Shown piece by piece: positions 36,201-44,956 of a DNA stretch of 64,000 nucleotides. Position 1 is the first letter of the stretch. Each line of letters starts with the position of its first letter. The notes beneath the pieces are model-generated. The model ran no database searches. It was not told where the DNA came from and was given only the letters and a program-made list of their open reading frames with translations. The DNA is from Clostridia bacterium (GTDB lineage Bacteria > Bacillota > Clostridia > Oscillospirales > Acutalibacteraceae), in the NCBI GenBank assembly GCA_017481575.1, contig JAFUPA010000031.1, positions 25,004 through 89,003 of the forward strand, in the 5' to 3' direction. A program made the translations under genes and the position numbers.

Positions 36201-37290
36201 TGTCAAACGGCCACTTCGGGAACTTGACAACGCAGTAGTCAACTGTCGGCTCGAAGCAAGCACAGGTCTTGCCTGTGATGTCGTTTCGGATTTCGTCAAG
36301 TGTGTAGCCGAGGGCAATTTTTGAAGTAACCTTTGCAATCGGGAAGCCTGTTGCCTTTGAAGCAAGGGCTGATGAACGGGAAACTCGGGGGTTAACCTCG
36401 ATAACCGCATATTCAAAGCTTTCGGGGTCAAGAGCAAACTGACAGTTACAGCCGCCCTCAATACCAAGCTCTGTGATGATATCAAGAGATGCTGAACGAA
36501 GCATCTGATACTCTTTGTCTGAAAGTGTCATTGCCGGTGCAACAACGATACTGTCGCCTGTGTGAACACCAACGGGGTCGATGTTTTCCATTGAACAGAT
36601 TGCGATTGCGTTACCTGCGCTGTCACGCATTACCTCGAACTCAATCTCTTTCCAGCCTGCGATGTACTTCTCAACAAGTACCTGAGTGATAGGTGAAAGC
36701 ATAAGTCCGTTGTATGTGATAACACGAAGCTCTTTTTCGTTGTAAGCAACACCGCCGCCTGCACCGCCGAGTGTGAAAGCAGGACGAAGGATTACGGGAT
36801 AACCGATTTCCTCTGCAATTTCTGCCGCACGGTCAACGGTTGTTGCGATGTCTGACGGGATACAAGGCTGACCGATTTTGAGCATCGTGTCACGGAACAT
36901 CTGTCTGTCCTCTGCCTTGTCGATAGCTTCGGCATTTGTACCGAGGAGCTTAACGCCCATCTTTTCAAGATAGCCGTCCTTTGCAAGCTGCATAGCAATT
37001 GTAAGACCTGTCTGTCCGCCAAGACCTGCAAGAATTGAGTCGGGACGCTCTTTTTCGATAATTCTCTTAACTGTTTCAACTGTGAGAGGCTCGAGGTAAA
37101 TCTCGTTTGCAAGTGCGCTGTCGGTCATAATTGTTGCAGGGTTTGAGTTTACAAGAACAACGTCAAGACCTGCGTCCTTAAGAACACGGCAAGCCTGTGC
37201 GCCTGCGTAGTCGAACTCTGCAGCCTGTCCGATAACGATAGGACCCGAACCGATAACAAGTACTTTCTTAATATCTTTATTCAGCGGCAT
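33238..37290 (-). CDS. carB: Carbamoyl-phosphate synthase large chain fused to DapF-like domain
   Basis: 1350 aa in one uninterrupted frame. Residues 1-1070 are CarB: first ATP-grasp (GSGPIVIGQAAEFDYAGAQA, EVNPRVSRSSALASKATG), second ATP-grasp (GSGPIRIGQGIEFDYS, EVNPRASRTIPYISKVTG) and a C-terminal MGS allosteric domain. Residues 1071-1350 are a full-length DapF fold beginning MQLKFTKMQATGND. The usual first catalytic Cys (Cys73 of DapF) is Ala here, in NNDGTQTRMAANSIRC. The second is kept as Cys in GESLSCGASAA (DapF position 223). The start ATG overlaps the carA stop in TAATG. An internal ATG at 34080 could start a separate DapF-like protein. The DapF-like part is unlikely to epimerise by the normal two-Cys mechanism. 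Confidence 0.93.
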   Translation of the reverse strand: MPLNKDIKKVLVIGSGPIVIGQAAEFDYAGAQACRVLKDAGLDVVLVNSNPATIMTDSALANEIYLEPLTVETVKRIIEKERPDSILAGLGGQTGLTIAMQLAKDGYLEKMGVKLLGTNAEAIDKAEDRQMFRDTMLKIGQPCIPSDIATTVDRAAEIAEEIGYPVILRPAFTLGGAGGGVAYNEKELRVITYNGLMLSPITQVLVEKYIAGWKEIEFEVMRDSAGNAIAICSMENIDPVGVHTGDSIVVAPAMTLSDKEYQMLRSASLDIITELGIEGGCNCQFALDPESFEYAVIEVNPRVSRSSALASKATGFPIAKVTSKIALGYTLDEIRNDITGKTCACFEPTVDYCVVKFPKWPFDKFVSTSRKLGTQMKATGEVMAIAPSFEMAIMKAVRGAEIGLDTLNYNKFPEGMDVIEKLHDQDDIRLFTVFKALKEGVSIEKIHEITMIDEWFLAKLKNLADYEKMLTSGNLDEDYYIKGKKYGYKDATILKMAGKLPEKTLDAVYKMVDTCGAEFKAETPYFYSTYDTECESREIKRGEKETIIVLGSGPIRIGQGIEFDYSSVHCVWTLKELGYEVVIINNNPETVSTDFDTADRLYFEPLNDEDVMNVIKVENPVGVVVAFGGQTAIKLTKFLDESGIKILGTSAEGIDIAEDRERFDALLESFNIRRPKGQTVMNVDEALKAAEELEYPVLLRPSYVIGGQNMTIAYNETDVRIYMDIILAQKIENPVLVDKYMMGTELEVDVISDGKDVLIPGVMEHIERAGVHSGDSIAVYPPYNIPDKMLDRIVDCSTNLALALGTKGLVNIQYLIYQNELHVIEVNPRASRTIPYISKVTGVPMVELATKVMVGTPLIELGYGVGLYKIPPYFAIKVPVFSFEKLSDINSELGPEMKSTGEVLGIGRTLNEALFKGLVSAGFKVGLESTYHDKKYNAGVLISVHDKDKPEIVGIAKKFADLGLKIYSTAKTGVGLRAAGIEVETIGDFEDCSAVLDVLETGKIDYIVYTGSTKQSTIQNFIKVHRRAVQLSICCLTSLDTANALCDILASRFTQRNTELVDINNLREEKMQLKFTKMQATGNDDIYFNNFCKIIPSPESLTVNFTDRHYGIGADGVVLLESSDIADAKMVVYNNDGTQTRMAANSIRCAAKYLYDNGIVPKTNMTIETNCGVMKVKLYTFNGEVRSAQVDIGKPDFSPASIPMNIDAENAIGYEAEIAGEKLTLNCVSVGNPHCIVFRDDIDAMNINEFGDKIRNSELLPEYINTGVARLIDKNTIKLRCYERAVNGESLSCGASAAACVVVATELGMCKKGEDITVKMPGGDLVVTYTDETILINGDTHKVYEGVVEY

Positions 37291-38354
37291 TAGTCATTAC
37301 CTCCCATCATTTTTACAAAATCATCATAAACGTAGTGTGTGTTCAAGGGGCTGATGCAAGCCTCGGGCTGGAACTGTGTTGTGATAAGCTTCTTGTCAGC
37401 GTAGCTCATACCCTCGCAGGTGCCGTCGTTGGCGTTGACGAAGCTCTCTTTGCCGCAAGGAAGGCTTGAAGCAACAACCTCAAAGCCGTGGTTCTGGCTT
37501 GTGATGTATGTCTTGCCCGAGTCTGTGCTCTTAACGGGCTGGTTTGCACCACGGTGACCGTACTGAAGCTTAACGGTGTCGCCGCCCATTGCAAGAGCCG
37601 CAAGCTGATGACCGAGGCAGATGCCGAGCATCGGAGCTGTGCCGATGAGCTTCTTAATCTCTTCAACAGCCGCCATATTATCCTTCGGGTCTGCAGGGCC
37701 GTTCGAAATAACGATGCCGTCTGCGCCCAGAGCGATTATTTCGTCAGCAGAGGTATTGTAAGGTACAACAGTAACATCACAGCCACGCTTGGTAAGCTCT
37801 GCAATGATGCTCTTTGTCTTACCGAAGTCAACGAGTGCAACGTTGTACTTACCTGCTTCTGACTTGACTGTGTATTTTTCTTTTGTGCTTACAGCCTCAA
37901 CTGCATTTGTGATTTTGTAAGCCTTAATCTCGTCAAAGTTAACATTTGACGGGTCATCTGTAATTTTAGCGTTCATAACACCGTTGTCACGGATTACTCG
38001 TGTGATTTCACGGGTATCAACTCCGCATACACCGACGATGCCCTGCTTTTTGAGGAACTCGTCAAGAGTGTACTGACAACGGAAGTTTGAGGGAGCCTCG
38101 CACCACTCACGGACAACATAAGCCTTGAGGTGTGACTTGTCGCACTCAAAATCCTCTTCCATAATGCCGTAGTTTCCGATAAGCGGGAAAGTGTGCATTA
38201 CAATCTGACCGTAGTAGGTCGGATCTGTAAGGGTTTCAACATAACCGCACATACCTGTTGTGAAAACAAACTCGCCGATTACCTCGCCCTCTGCACCAAA
38301 TCTTTCACCCTCGAAAACGTGACCGTCTTCAAGAACAATGTAAACTTTTTTCAT
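37290..38354 (-). CDS. carA: Carbamoyl-phosphate synthase small chain with altered triad
   Basis: 354 aa. The N-terminal CPSase small-chain domain (about residues 1-150) is followed by a class I glutamine amidotransferase (about 172-350). The nucleophile Cys246 is present in MLGICLGHQLAALA, and YGHRGANQPV is normal. The C-terminal triad motif, normally His-Pro-Glu-Ala, reads FQPEA: Gln329 replaces the catalytic His, while Glu331 remains. The usual Ser-Pro-Gly-Pro that follows is also changed, to CISPLNTHY. The enzyme may hydrolyse glutamine poorly and use free ammonia; this is inference. RBS AGGAGG. argF ends 12 bases upstream; carB overlaps by one base. Confidence 0.93.
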   Translation of the reverse strand: MKKVYIVLEDGHVFEGERFGAEGEVIGEFVFTTGMCGYVETLTDPTYYGQIVMHTFPLIGNYGIMEEDFECDKSHLKAYVVREWCEAPSNFRCQYTLDEFLKKQGIVGVCGVDTREITRVIRDNGVMNAKITDDPSNVNFDEIKAYKITNAVEAVSTKEKYTVKSEAGKYNVALVDFGKTKSIIAELTKRGCDVTVVPYNTSADEIIALGADGIVISNGPADPKDNMAAVEEIKKLIGTAPMLGICLGHQLAALAMGGDTVKLQYGHRGANQPVKSTDSGKTYITSQNHGFEVVASSLPCGKESFVNANDGTCEGMSYADKKLITTQFQPEACISPLNTHYVYDDFVKMMGGND

Positions 38355-38366
38355 CCGAAAACCTCC

Positions 38367-39350
38367 TCAAAGAGTTGCCGCCATTACGGCCTTTATTGTG
38401 TGCATCCTGTTTTCAGCTTCCTCGAAAACAATGGATTTTTCGCTTTCAAATACTTCGTCGGTAACTTCCATTGCGTCACGTCCGAACTTTTCACCCATTT
38501 CCTTGCCGACAGCCGTTTTATGGTCGTGGTAAGCAGGCAAGCAGTGCATAAACACAACATTCTCTGCAGCCGCATCCATAAGGGCTTTGTTAACCTGATA
38601 CGGTGCAAGGTCGTCGATACGCTCCTGCCACACTTCAATCGGCTCACCCATTGAAACCCAGACGTCCGTATAGATTACGTTTGCGTCCTTAACAGCTTCT
38701 ATCGGGTCTTCACAGAAGCGGATAACCGAGCCTGTTTCCTTTGCAATTTCAAGGCACTCGTCAACAAGAGCCTGATCGGGGAAATACTTTTTAGGTGCGG
38801 CGGCGGTGAAGTTAAGACCCATTTTCGCACAGCCGACCATAAGTGAATTGCCCATATTGTAGCGGGCATCGCCCATATAAACGAAATTTATACCTTTAAG
38901 GTAACCGAAATGCTCCTTGATAGTAAGGAAATCGGCTAAAATCTGTGTCGGGTGGAATTCGTTTGTAAGGCCGTTCCACACGGGAACCTTTGAGTACTTT
39001 GCAAGCTCTTCAACAAGCTCCTGACCGTAGCCTCTGTACTCGATGCCGTCAAACATTCCTGCAAGAACTCTTGCTGTGTCTGCAATGCTTTCTTTCTTGC
39101 CAATCTGTGAGCCTTCTGCAAGGTAGGTTGAGCCCATACCGAGGTCACTTGCGGCAACTTCAAAGCTGCAACGGGTTCTTGTACTTGTTTTTTCAAAGAT
39201 GAGAGCGATGTTTTTGCCCTCGTGAATTCTGTGAGGTATGCCTGCCTTTTTCTTTGCCTTCAGGTCAGCGGCAAGGTCAATAAGATAACCGATTTCTTCA
39301 CTTGTGAAATCAAGCAATTTCAAGAAATCTCTACCCTTTAAATCTACCAT
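38367..39350 (-). CDS. argF: Ornithine carbamoyltransferase
   Basis: 327 aa, normal length. It joins carbamoyl phosphate and ornithine to give citrulline. Motifs: carbamoyl-phosphate loop [13 protein letters not shown] (about residues 54-66), [10 protein letters not shown] (about 131-140), ornithine site with DVWVSMGE (about 230), and the catalytic [10 protein letters not shown] (about 268-277). RBS AGGAGG before the ATG at 39350. It lies between argH, with an intervening terminator-like hairpin, and carA. Confidence 0.97.
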   Translation of the reverse strand: MVDLKGRDFLKLLDFTSEEIGYLIDLAADLKAKKKAGIPHRIHEGKNIALIFEKTSTRTRCSFEVAASDLGMGSTYLAEGSQIGKKESIADTARVLAGMFDGIEYRGYGQELVEELAKYSKVPVWNGLTNEFHPTQILADFLTIKEHFGYLKGINFVYMGDARYNMGNSLMVGCAKMGLNFTAAAPKKYFPDQALVDECLEIAKETGSVIRFCEDPIEAVKDANVIYTDVWVSMGEPIEVWQERIDDLAPYQVNKALMDAAAENVVFMHCLPAYHDHKTAVGKEMGEKFGRDAMEVTDEVFESEKSIVFEEAENRMHTIKAVMAATL

Positions 39351-39370
39351 TAAATTTCCTCCTATATTCC

Positions 39371-39400
39371 AAAAAGAGGGCGGATAGATAATCCGCCCCT
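39371..39400 (-). terminator. Terminator-like hairpin between argH and argF
   Basis: GGGCGGAT (39378-39385) pairs with ATCCGCCC (39391-39398), followed by five T on the minus strand (39371-39375). It may attenuate downstream expression inside the operon. Confidence 0.7.
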
Positions 39401-39404
39401 TATA

Positions 39405-40778
39405 TCAGCCGATAAAAGTGCTTACATATTCGATCTGCTTCTCAACAGAGTCAATACCTGTACCACCTGCAGAGATTCTTTTGGCAACGCAGGTTTCAAG
39501 AGATATTTCATTGTAGAGGTCTTCGCAGAAAAGGTCACTATACTTATTATAATCCTCAAGTGACATAGTTTCAAGCACTAAATCATTATTTATACAAAAT
39601 GCAACAATTTGACCGACGATTTTGTACGCACTTCTGAAAGGCATACCCTTCTTTGTGAGGTAGTCTGCAAGGTCGGTTGCATTGATGAAGCCCTTTTGTG
39701 CAGCGGAATACATATTATCCGTAAGCACAGTCATGGTTTCGATCATCGGTGCAAACACCTTAAGGCACTGCTTAAGAGTGTCAATGCTGTCAAATATGCA
39801 TTCCTTGTCTTCCTGCATATCCTTGTTGTAAGCAAGAGGAATACCCTTGAGCACCGTGAGCATTGTGAAAAGGTTACCGTAAACTCGTCCCGTCTTACCA
39901 CGGACAAGCTCTGCCATATCGGGGTTTTTCTTCTGCGGCATAATGCTTGAGCCTGTTGTGTAGCTGTCGTCAAGCTCAATGAACTTGAACTCCCAGCTTG
40001 ACCAGAGGATAATCTCCTCCGAAAAACGGGAAAGGTGCATCATAATGGTTGAGTAAGCACTCATAAGCTCAACGCAGAAATCACGGTCGGAAACGCCGTC
40101 AATGCTGTTGAGAGTGATACCGTCAAAGCCAAGCTCTTTAGCAACGAATTCACGGTTTGTGTTATATGTTGTACCTGAAAGGGCACAAGAGCCGAGCGGA
40201 GAATAATTCATTCGCTTGAGAGCGTCCTCAAGTCTGCCGATATCACGTGTGAACATCATCGCATAAGCGAGAAGATGATGTGCAAATGTTATCGGCTGTG
40301 CTCTCTGGAGATGAGTATAGCCCGGTAAAATGGAAGTTTTGTGAGCTTTTGCCTGCGAAAGTATAGCAGCAAGAAGATTTTTGACAAGAGCGATAATCTC
40401 GTTTGTTTCGTCACGAAGGAAAAGACGGATGTCCACCGCAACCTGGTCGTTGCGGCTTCTTGCCGTATGAAGTCTTTTGCCCACGTCGCCGATACGCTTT
40501 GTAAGCTCGGACTCAACAAACATATGAATATCCTCTGCGTCCATATCAAAAGCAAGGGCACCGCTGTTGAGATCGTCAAGAATAGACTGAAGACCTGCGG
40601 TAATCTTGTCACAGTCATCATCACTGATGATGCCCTGCAAAGCAAGCATTGCTGCGTGCTTCATCGAGCCTGTGATATCCTGCTTGTACATTTTGCAGTC
40701 AAAATGAATGGAAGAGTTAAAGTCGTCTGCCTCTTTGTCGAGAGCCTTCTGAAATCTTCCTGCCCACATTTTTTCCAT
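39405..40778 (-). CDS. argH: Argininosuccinate lyase
   Basis: 457 aa. Splits argininosuccinate to arginine and fumarate. The fumarase/aspartase signature GSSIMPQKKNPDMAEL is at about residue 278. TARSRNDQVAVDIRLFLR (about 107) and the GYTHLQRAQPITFAHH stretch with the catalytic His (about 150-165) are intact. RBS GGAGTAATTAACT before the ATG at 40778. Nineteen bases downstream of argG, same operon. Confidence 0.98.
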   Translation of the reverse strand: MEKMWAGRFQKALDKEADDFNSSIHFDCKMYKQDITGSMKHAAMLALQGIISDDDCDKITAGLQSILDDLNSGALAFDMDAEDIHMFVESELTKRIGDVGKRLHTARSRNDQVAVDIRLFLRDETNEIIALVKNLLAAILSQAKAHKTSILPGYTHLQRAQPITFAHHLLAYAMMFTRDIGRLEDALKRMNYSPLGSCALSGTTYNTNREFVAKELGFDGITLNSIDGVSDRDFCVELMSAYSTIMMHLSRFSEEIILWSSWEFKFIELDDSYTTGSSIMPQKKNPDMAELVRGKTGRVYGNLFTMLTVLKGIPLAYNKDMQEDKECIFDSIDTLKQCLKVFAPMIETMTVLTDNMYSAAQKGFINATDLADYLTKKGMPFRSAYKIVGQIVAFCINNDLVLETMSLEDYNKYSDLFCEDLYNEISLETCVAKRISAGGTGIDSVEKQIEYVSTFIG

Positions 40779-40797
40779 AGTTAATTACTCCGAATAA

Positions 40798-42027
40798 TTA
40801 TTTGAGATTGTTCTTTGCCTTCATCTTAGCATAAACCTTGATGGGAAGACCGTAGAGGTTGATGAATCCTGCTGAATCAGCCTGATTGTAAACGTTATCC
40901 TCGTCGAATGTTGCGATTTCGGGGTCGTAGAGTGAGTACGGTGATGTAACGCCTGCGTTAATCATATTACCCTTGTAAAGCTTGAGTGTAACGTCACCTG
41001 TAACTGTCTTCTGTGTCTCCTTAACAAATGCAAGGATAGCATCTGTAAGCGGTGTGTACCACTGTGCGTTGTATGTGAGCTCAGCAAGCTTCTGAGCAAC
41101 AAGTGTCTTGTAGTGTGCTGTTTCCTTGTCGAGTGTGATCGTTTCAAGAACCTCGTGAGCCTTGTAAAGGATAGCTCCGCCCGGTGTCTCGTAAACGCCA
41201 CGGCATTTCATACCAACAAGTCTGTTCTCAACGATGTCAAGAAGACCGATACCGTTTGCACCGCCAAGCTCGTTGAGCTTTTCAACAAGAGCAACAGCGT
41301 CCATCTCTACGCCGTCAATAGCTGTGGGAACACCCTTTTCAAAGTGAACTGTAACATAAGTCGGCTTGTCGGGAGCCATTTCGGGAGAAACGCCCATCTC
41401 AAGGAAGCCTTCCTTGTTGTAAAGCGGCTCGTTTGCGGGGTCTTCAAGGTCAAGACCTTCGTGTGAAAGGTGCCAGATGTTCTTGTCCTTTGAATAGTTT
41501 GTTTCACGGTTAATCTTAAGAGGAACATTGTGTGCCTCTGCGTACTCGATTTCTTCTTCACGAGACTTGATGTCCCACTCTCTCCAAGGAGCGATGATGG
41601 GCATATCGGGTGCGAATGCCTTGATAGCAAGCTCAAATCTTACCTGGTCGTTACCCTTACCTGTGCAACCGTGGCAGATAGCGTCTGCGCCTTCTGCGAT
41701 TGCGATTTCAGCGATTCTCTTTGCAATGGGAGGACGTGCGTAAGCAGTACCGAGAAGATAATCCTCATACTTTGCACCTGCCTGAATACCGGGGAATACA
41801 TACTCTTCAAGGAATTCCTTTGTAAGATCCTCGATGTAAATCTTTGAAGCGCCTGTCTTGATAGCCTTCTCTTCAAGACCCTCAAGCTCACTTGCCTGAC
41901 CAACGTTACCTGAAACTGCGATAACCTCACAGTTGTTATAGTTCTCCTTAAGCCAGGGGATGATGATTGAAGTGTCAAGACCGCCTGAGTAAGCGAGAAC
42001 AACTTTCTTTATGTTTTCCTTATTCAT
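40798..42027 (-). CDS. argG: Argininosuccinate synthase
   Basis: 409 aa from the ATG at 42027 behind GGAGG. Joins citrulline and aspartate with ATP. The N-type ATP pyrophosphatase P-loop [10 protein letters not shown] is at residues 11-20; [15 protein letters not shown] and the [16 protein letters not shown] stretch are typical. First gene of the argGHF-carAB run. The upstream palindrome over the promoter (42083-42100) indicates ArgR/AhrC control. Confidence 0.98.
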   Translation of the reverse strand: MNKENIKKVVLAYSGGLDTSIIIPWLKENYNNCEVIAVSGNVGQASELEGLEEKAIKTGASKIYIEDLTKEFLEEYVFPGIQAGAKYEDYLLGTAYARPPIAKRIAEIAIAEGADAICHGCTGKGNDQVRFELAIKAFAPDMPIIAPWREWDIKSREEEIEYAEAHNVPLKINRETNYSKDKNIWHLSHEGLDLEDPANEPLYNKEGFLEMGVSPEMAPDKPTYVTVHFEKGVPTAIDGVEMDAVALVEKLNELGGANGIGLLDIVENRLVGMKCRGVYETPGGAILYKAHEVLETITLDKETAHYKTLVAQKLAELTYNAQWYTPLTDAILAFVKETQKTVTGDVTLKLYKGNMINAGVTSPYSLYDPEIATFDEDNVYNQADSAGFINLYGLPIKVYAKMKAKNNLK

Positions 42028-42070
42028 AATAAAACCTCCAATATGCATTTCTGCTTGCTTTTATGCACAT

Positions 42071-42100
42071 ATATTAACACGATATGCATAAATATGCAAT
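42071..42100 (-). promoter_or_regulatory. argG promoter overlapped by ARG-box-like operator
   Basis: On the minus strand, TTGCAT (42094-42099) and TAATAT (42071-42076) have a 17-base spacer. The palindrome TATGCATAAATATGCAAT (42083-42100) covers the -35 and half the spacer. It matches the ARG-box pattern (TGAAT-N4-ATTCA) with one symmetrical change per arm. More TGCAT half-sites lie closer to the gene (about 42044-42068). Confidence 0.7.
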
Positions 42101-42399
42101 AGAAAAATCATAAAAATTCACTTTTTGTAAACCTGCACAACCCATTGTAAAAAGTTGTAAATAATATATGCAAAATTACAAGTTCATATAAATATAACAC
42201 TTTTTTCGCCCGATTTCAACAGTTAGAAGCAAATTTAATGCAATATTTTTTGATATGTTTTTGTTGCCTGTTACGGAGATGAATAATATTCATGAATAAT
42301 GAATAAAACGACGATTTTTGAATATTTTTGCAAAATCTCATTTTAAGGCAAGGATAAATATATTTCGTACAATTTAAATTTGTAGGGATGTTTAGAGTT
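42101..42399. other. AT-rich gap with possible second ArgR-like site
   Basis: No gene is seen. TGAATAATATTCA (42280-42292) followed by ATGAATAATGAAT forms overlapping near-palindromes that resemble an ARG box with a three-base centre. The segment around 42370 has an AATTTAAATTTG palindrome, also found near 17175. Confidence 0.35.
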
Positions 42400-42556
42400 T
42401 AGCAGGAGCTCAGCCCTCCTTACCTAAAGGAGGGTGGCACGGCGTAGCCGTGACGGGAGGATATTCTGCGTCGCAGACCTATAATATAAACTTAATCTAT
42501 TCTTTTAATATCCCTCCACCACTTCGTGGTCCCCCTCCCTTTAGGGCAAGGGAGGC
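42400..42556. repeat. Composite palindromic repeat with GGGAGG/CCTCCC arms
   Basis: Triloop hairpins CACGGC-GTA-GCCGTG (42438-42452), TCTGC-GTC-GCAGA (42465-42477) and ACCAC-TTC-GTGGT (42518-42530) lie between CCTCC and GGAGG arms. GGGAGGATATT and AATATCCCTCC are near-inverted around the centre. The right part (from 42506) matches 50433-50480 with base changes in the hairpin and a small deletion. Confidence 0.7.
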
Positions 42557-42612
42557 AACGCACACGGCAAGTTTTATCAAAATTAATATCCCGACAACCC
42601 AATTTGTCGAAC

Positions 42613-42644
42613 AAAAAGGTTAAGCCGTGGCGGTGCCACGGCTT
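42613..42644 (-). terminator. Terminator after beta-helix protein gene
   Basis: AAGCCGTGGC (42622-42631) and GCCACGGCTT (42635-42644) pair perfectly around a GGT loop. The core is identical to the terminator at 45221-45255. Five T lie seven bases downstream on the minus strand. Confidence 0.78.
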
Positions 42645-42657
42645 TGGGGTGTGAGGT

Positions 42658-44799
42658 TTAATTGAATTTTGTCAGTGTGCCTGCATCATAAGTCCATGGC
42701 TTGAAGCCGATTTCGAGTGCAGGGCTGTTTTCTGCAAGTGTGAAATCTCTGCTCTGTGCATCCTTGAAGAGCGGGTCTTTAAAAATTCCGTTGTTGTAAT
42801 AGCCCCGTGTTTTTACATCGATAAGTGTGTCTCTTTCAAAAAGCTTTGTAGTATGACCCGACAGAACTCTTCCGCCACGGTCGTAGTCCCAATAAAGATT
42901 GCTGTCGTCTACAAACCAATCCTCTGCTGTATCAAAAGCATACATCATGGCATTGTCCGTTACAAAGATGTTATTGGTCGCAGTGAGTGAGTTATGCTCC
43001 TCGTGCCTTGTAATTATGAATGCACCCTCGCCGCCGAATGCAAAGATATTGTTTCTTACAATGTTGTCTCTGCCGTAATGCTGGTGGAAGGTTTCTGAAG
43101 AACAATCATAAACAAGATTGTTTTCAACAAGTATTTCGCTTGAGCCTTCGTCAAGGTAAACACCCCAGCCGCCGTAGCCGTAGGCACCTTCGTCACAGCC
43201 GACGTTATAAATAACATTTCCTGAAATTACTGTGTCGGGCTGAACACCGAGAGTATAGATGCCGCCCATATCCGAGAGCCAGCCGTTGCCGATGTTGTAA
43301 ATAAGGTTGTTGCTTATATCAATTTTGTTGGTCGGATGTTCTGCATAGCCCCACTTCCAGCCGACAGAAATGCCTGTATACCAGCCGTCGTGAATTTCGT
43401 TATACTTAAGGTCGCAGTCATAAGCGTGCGTGAGAAGAATACCGATAGCATTGCTGAAAATTCTGCCGTAATAACTGATATGACAGTCGGTTACATTGAT
43501 ATTCTTTGTTGTTGCAGGCACAACAAAATCTCCGTGTATAAAGATTGCATTTGCACCGATTTCGTTGAACATACAGCTTGTGACGTCACAGTCCTGTGTG
43601 CCCTTATCGAACTTGAGTGCCGTGTAAGATATGTTTTCAAACAGGCAATCTGTAAAGTCAATGCCCGACGAAGCAATAATGTTTATTGCAGCAGGAACTT
43701 CAAATGCCGCCTGCGGATGGTCTATACAATATTCAATATTCTCATACAAGGGGTGTGTTTCTTCAAACATCTTGTCCCAAAATGCACCGTTTCTGCCTGT
43801 GAAATCCCAGTCTGTATTGATAAAATCAACACCTTGGAATGAAACGTTTTTCACACCGTTAAAAGTAAACAACCGATCATTGACGCCTGCATTAAGAATG
43901 GTGTTTTCAATCGTGTCACCCTCTTCGGGGATGTAATAAAGCTTATCTTCCGCACGGTCAAGATACCATTCACCCGGGAGTGAAAGTGCTTCTTTTACAT
44001 TGTGATAAACAAAGTTGTCGTCAACTCTTACACGCATTGATGTAGGCTTTGAAAACTCAACTCTACCCGTTGATGCATCAACGGAATGAACAGGAAGATG
44101 CTCGTCGCACCAGAAGTGCATAACCTCAACCTCAACATCGCTTGCATTCGCAAAATCGAGTATGTTGTCCTTATGAGCGTAGAAGGCCAAAAAGTGTGTA
44201 AAAAAATATGGGTCATGGGGATTGGCAACAGCTTCAGCTTCGCTCGGATCCGCTACCTTAAACACGCCCTCTTTAGGATAGGTTGAACGTGACAAACGCT
44301 TATCGCCCTTGAAGAGTGAGCGGAAATAATCCTCATCAGAGTTGACTTCGACATCGGTTATAAATGCCTTAACGCCGTTAATTGTTGTTTCGCTCCAGCC
44401 CGTGATTGCCTTTGAGCCCGAGAAAACAACTTTCTCACCCGGGTAAGAGCGGTAAAGCACGTTACCTCTGTCGGCAGACGTGAACTCAACCGTATCGTTT
44501 ATGATATATGTACCCTCTCTGAACCAGACGGTAACAGCCTCGTCAGAAGAGTTGTTTTTAAGGATTTCCTTTGCTTTTTCAAGAGTTTTCAGCGGTGCGT
44601 CAACAGTACCCGGGTTGCTGTCGTCACCGTCTGGAGAAACAATAAGGTCAAATTCACCCATAACAAATTCTCCTTCGTCAAATTCTACCTGTACTCTTTC
44701 GGTTGTGTCGCCGAAAACACCCTCAACGGGTCTTCCGGGGAAAAGAACAACACCGAGCCAAGTGAATATTGCCATGAAGAATGCAATAATTTTCGTCAT
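42658..44799 (-). CDS. Right-handed parallel beta-helix protein (GH141-like architecture)
   Basis: 713 aa from the ATG at 44799 behind GAGG. The N-terminus, TKIIAFFMAIFTWLGVVLFP, is hydrophobic and could be an export signal or anchor. A DUF1565-type start, LIVSPDGDDSNPGT (about residues 55-68), leads into beta-helix rungs with repeated N-x-I patterns such as NNLIYNIGNG, GNVIYNVG and NNLVYDCSS. The layout resembles GH141-type proteins and polysaccharide lyase-fold enzymes. Catalytic residues were not identified. It is a single gene with its own promoter and terminator. Confidence 0.83.
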   Translation of the reverse strand: MTKIIAFFMAIFTWLGVVLFPGRPVEGVFGDTTERVQVEFDEGEFVMGEFDLIVSPDGDDSNPGTVDAPLKTLEKAKEILKNNSSDEAVTVWFREGTYIINDTVEFTSADRGNVLYRSYPGEKVVFSGSKAITGWSETTINGVKAFITDVEVNSDEDYFRSLFKGDKRLSRSTYPKEGVFKVADPSEAEAVANPHDPYFFTHFLAFYAHKDNILDFANASDVEVEVMHFWCDEHLPVHSVDASTGRVEFSKPTSMRVRVDDNFVYHNVKEALSLPGEWYLDRAEDKLYYIPEEGDTIENTILNAGVNDRLFTFNGVKNVSFQGVDFINTDWDFTGRNGAFWDKMFEETHPLYENIEYCIDHPQAAFEVPAAINIIASSGIDFTDCLFENISYTALKFDKGTQDCDVTSCMFNEIGANAIFIHGDFVVPATTKNINVTDCHISYYGRIFSNAIGILLTHAYDCDLKYNEIHDGWYTGISVGWKWGYAEHPTNKIDISNNLIYNIGNGWLSDMGGIYTLGVQPDTVISGNVIYNVGCDEGAYGYGGWGVYLDEGSSEILVENNLVYDCSSETFHQHYGRDNIVRNNIFAFGGEGAFIITRHEEHNSLTATNNIFVTDNAMMYAFDTAEDWFVDDSNLYWDYDRGGRVLSGHTTKLFERDTLIDVKTRGYYNNGIFKDPLFKDAQSRDFTLAENSPALEIGFKPWTYDAGTLTKFN

Positions 44800-44865
44800 T
44801 GAAATTACCTCAATTCTTTTTTGATTTTGCTTTGAAATAAGCAATGATGAATTGCTGTTGTTTAT

Positions 44866-44894
44866 ATTGTAAAACATAATGGCAGATTTTGCAA
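44866..44894 (-). promoter_or_regulatory. Promoter of beta-helix protein gene
   Basis: On the minus strand, TTGCAA (44889-44894) and TACAAT (44866-44871) with a 17-base spacer. Confidence 0.6.
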
Positions 44895-44956
44895 GCAGAT
44901 AAATTGATGTTACGGTTCGGGATGTTTCAAATTCGCACAAACTACCTTTGTGTGCG

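Noticed and set aside
36162-36485. Long frames antisense or out of frame within carB and other genes
   Set aside because: They lack ribosome binding sites and family motifs and follow the codon pattern of the real gene.
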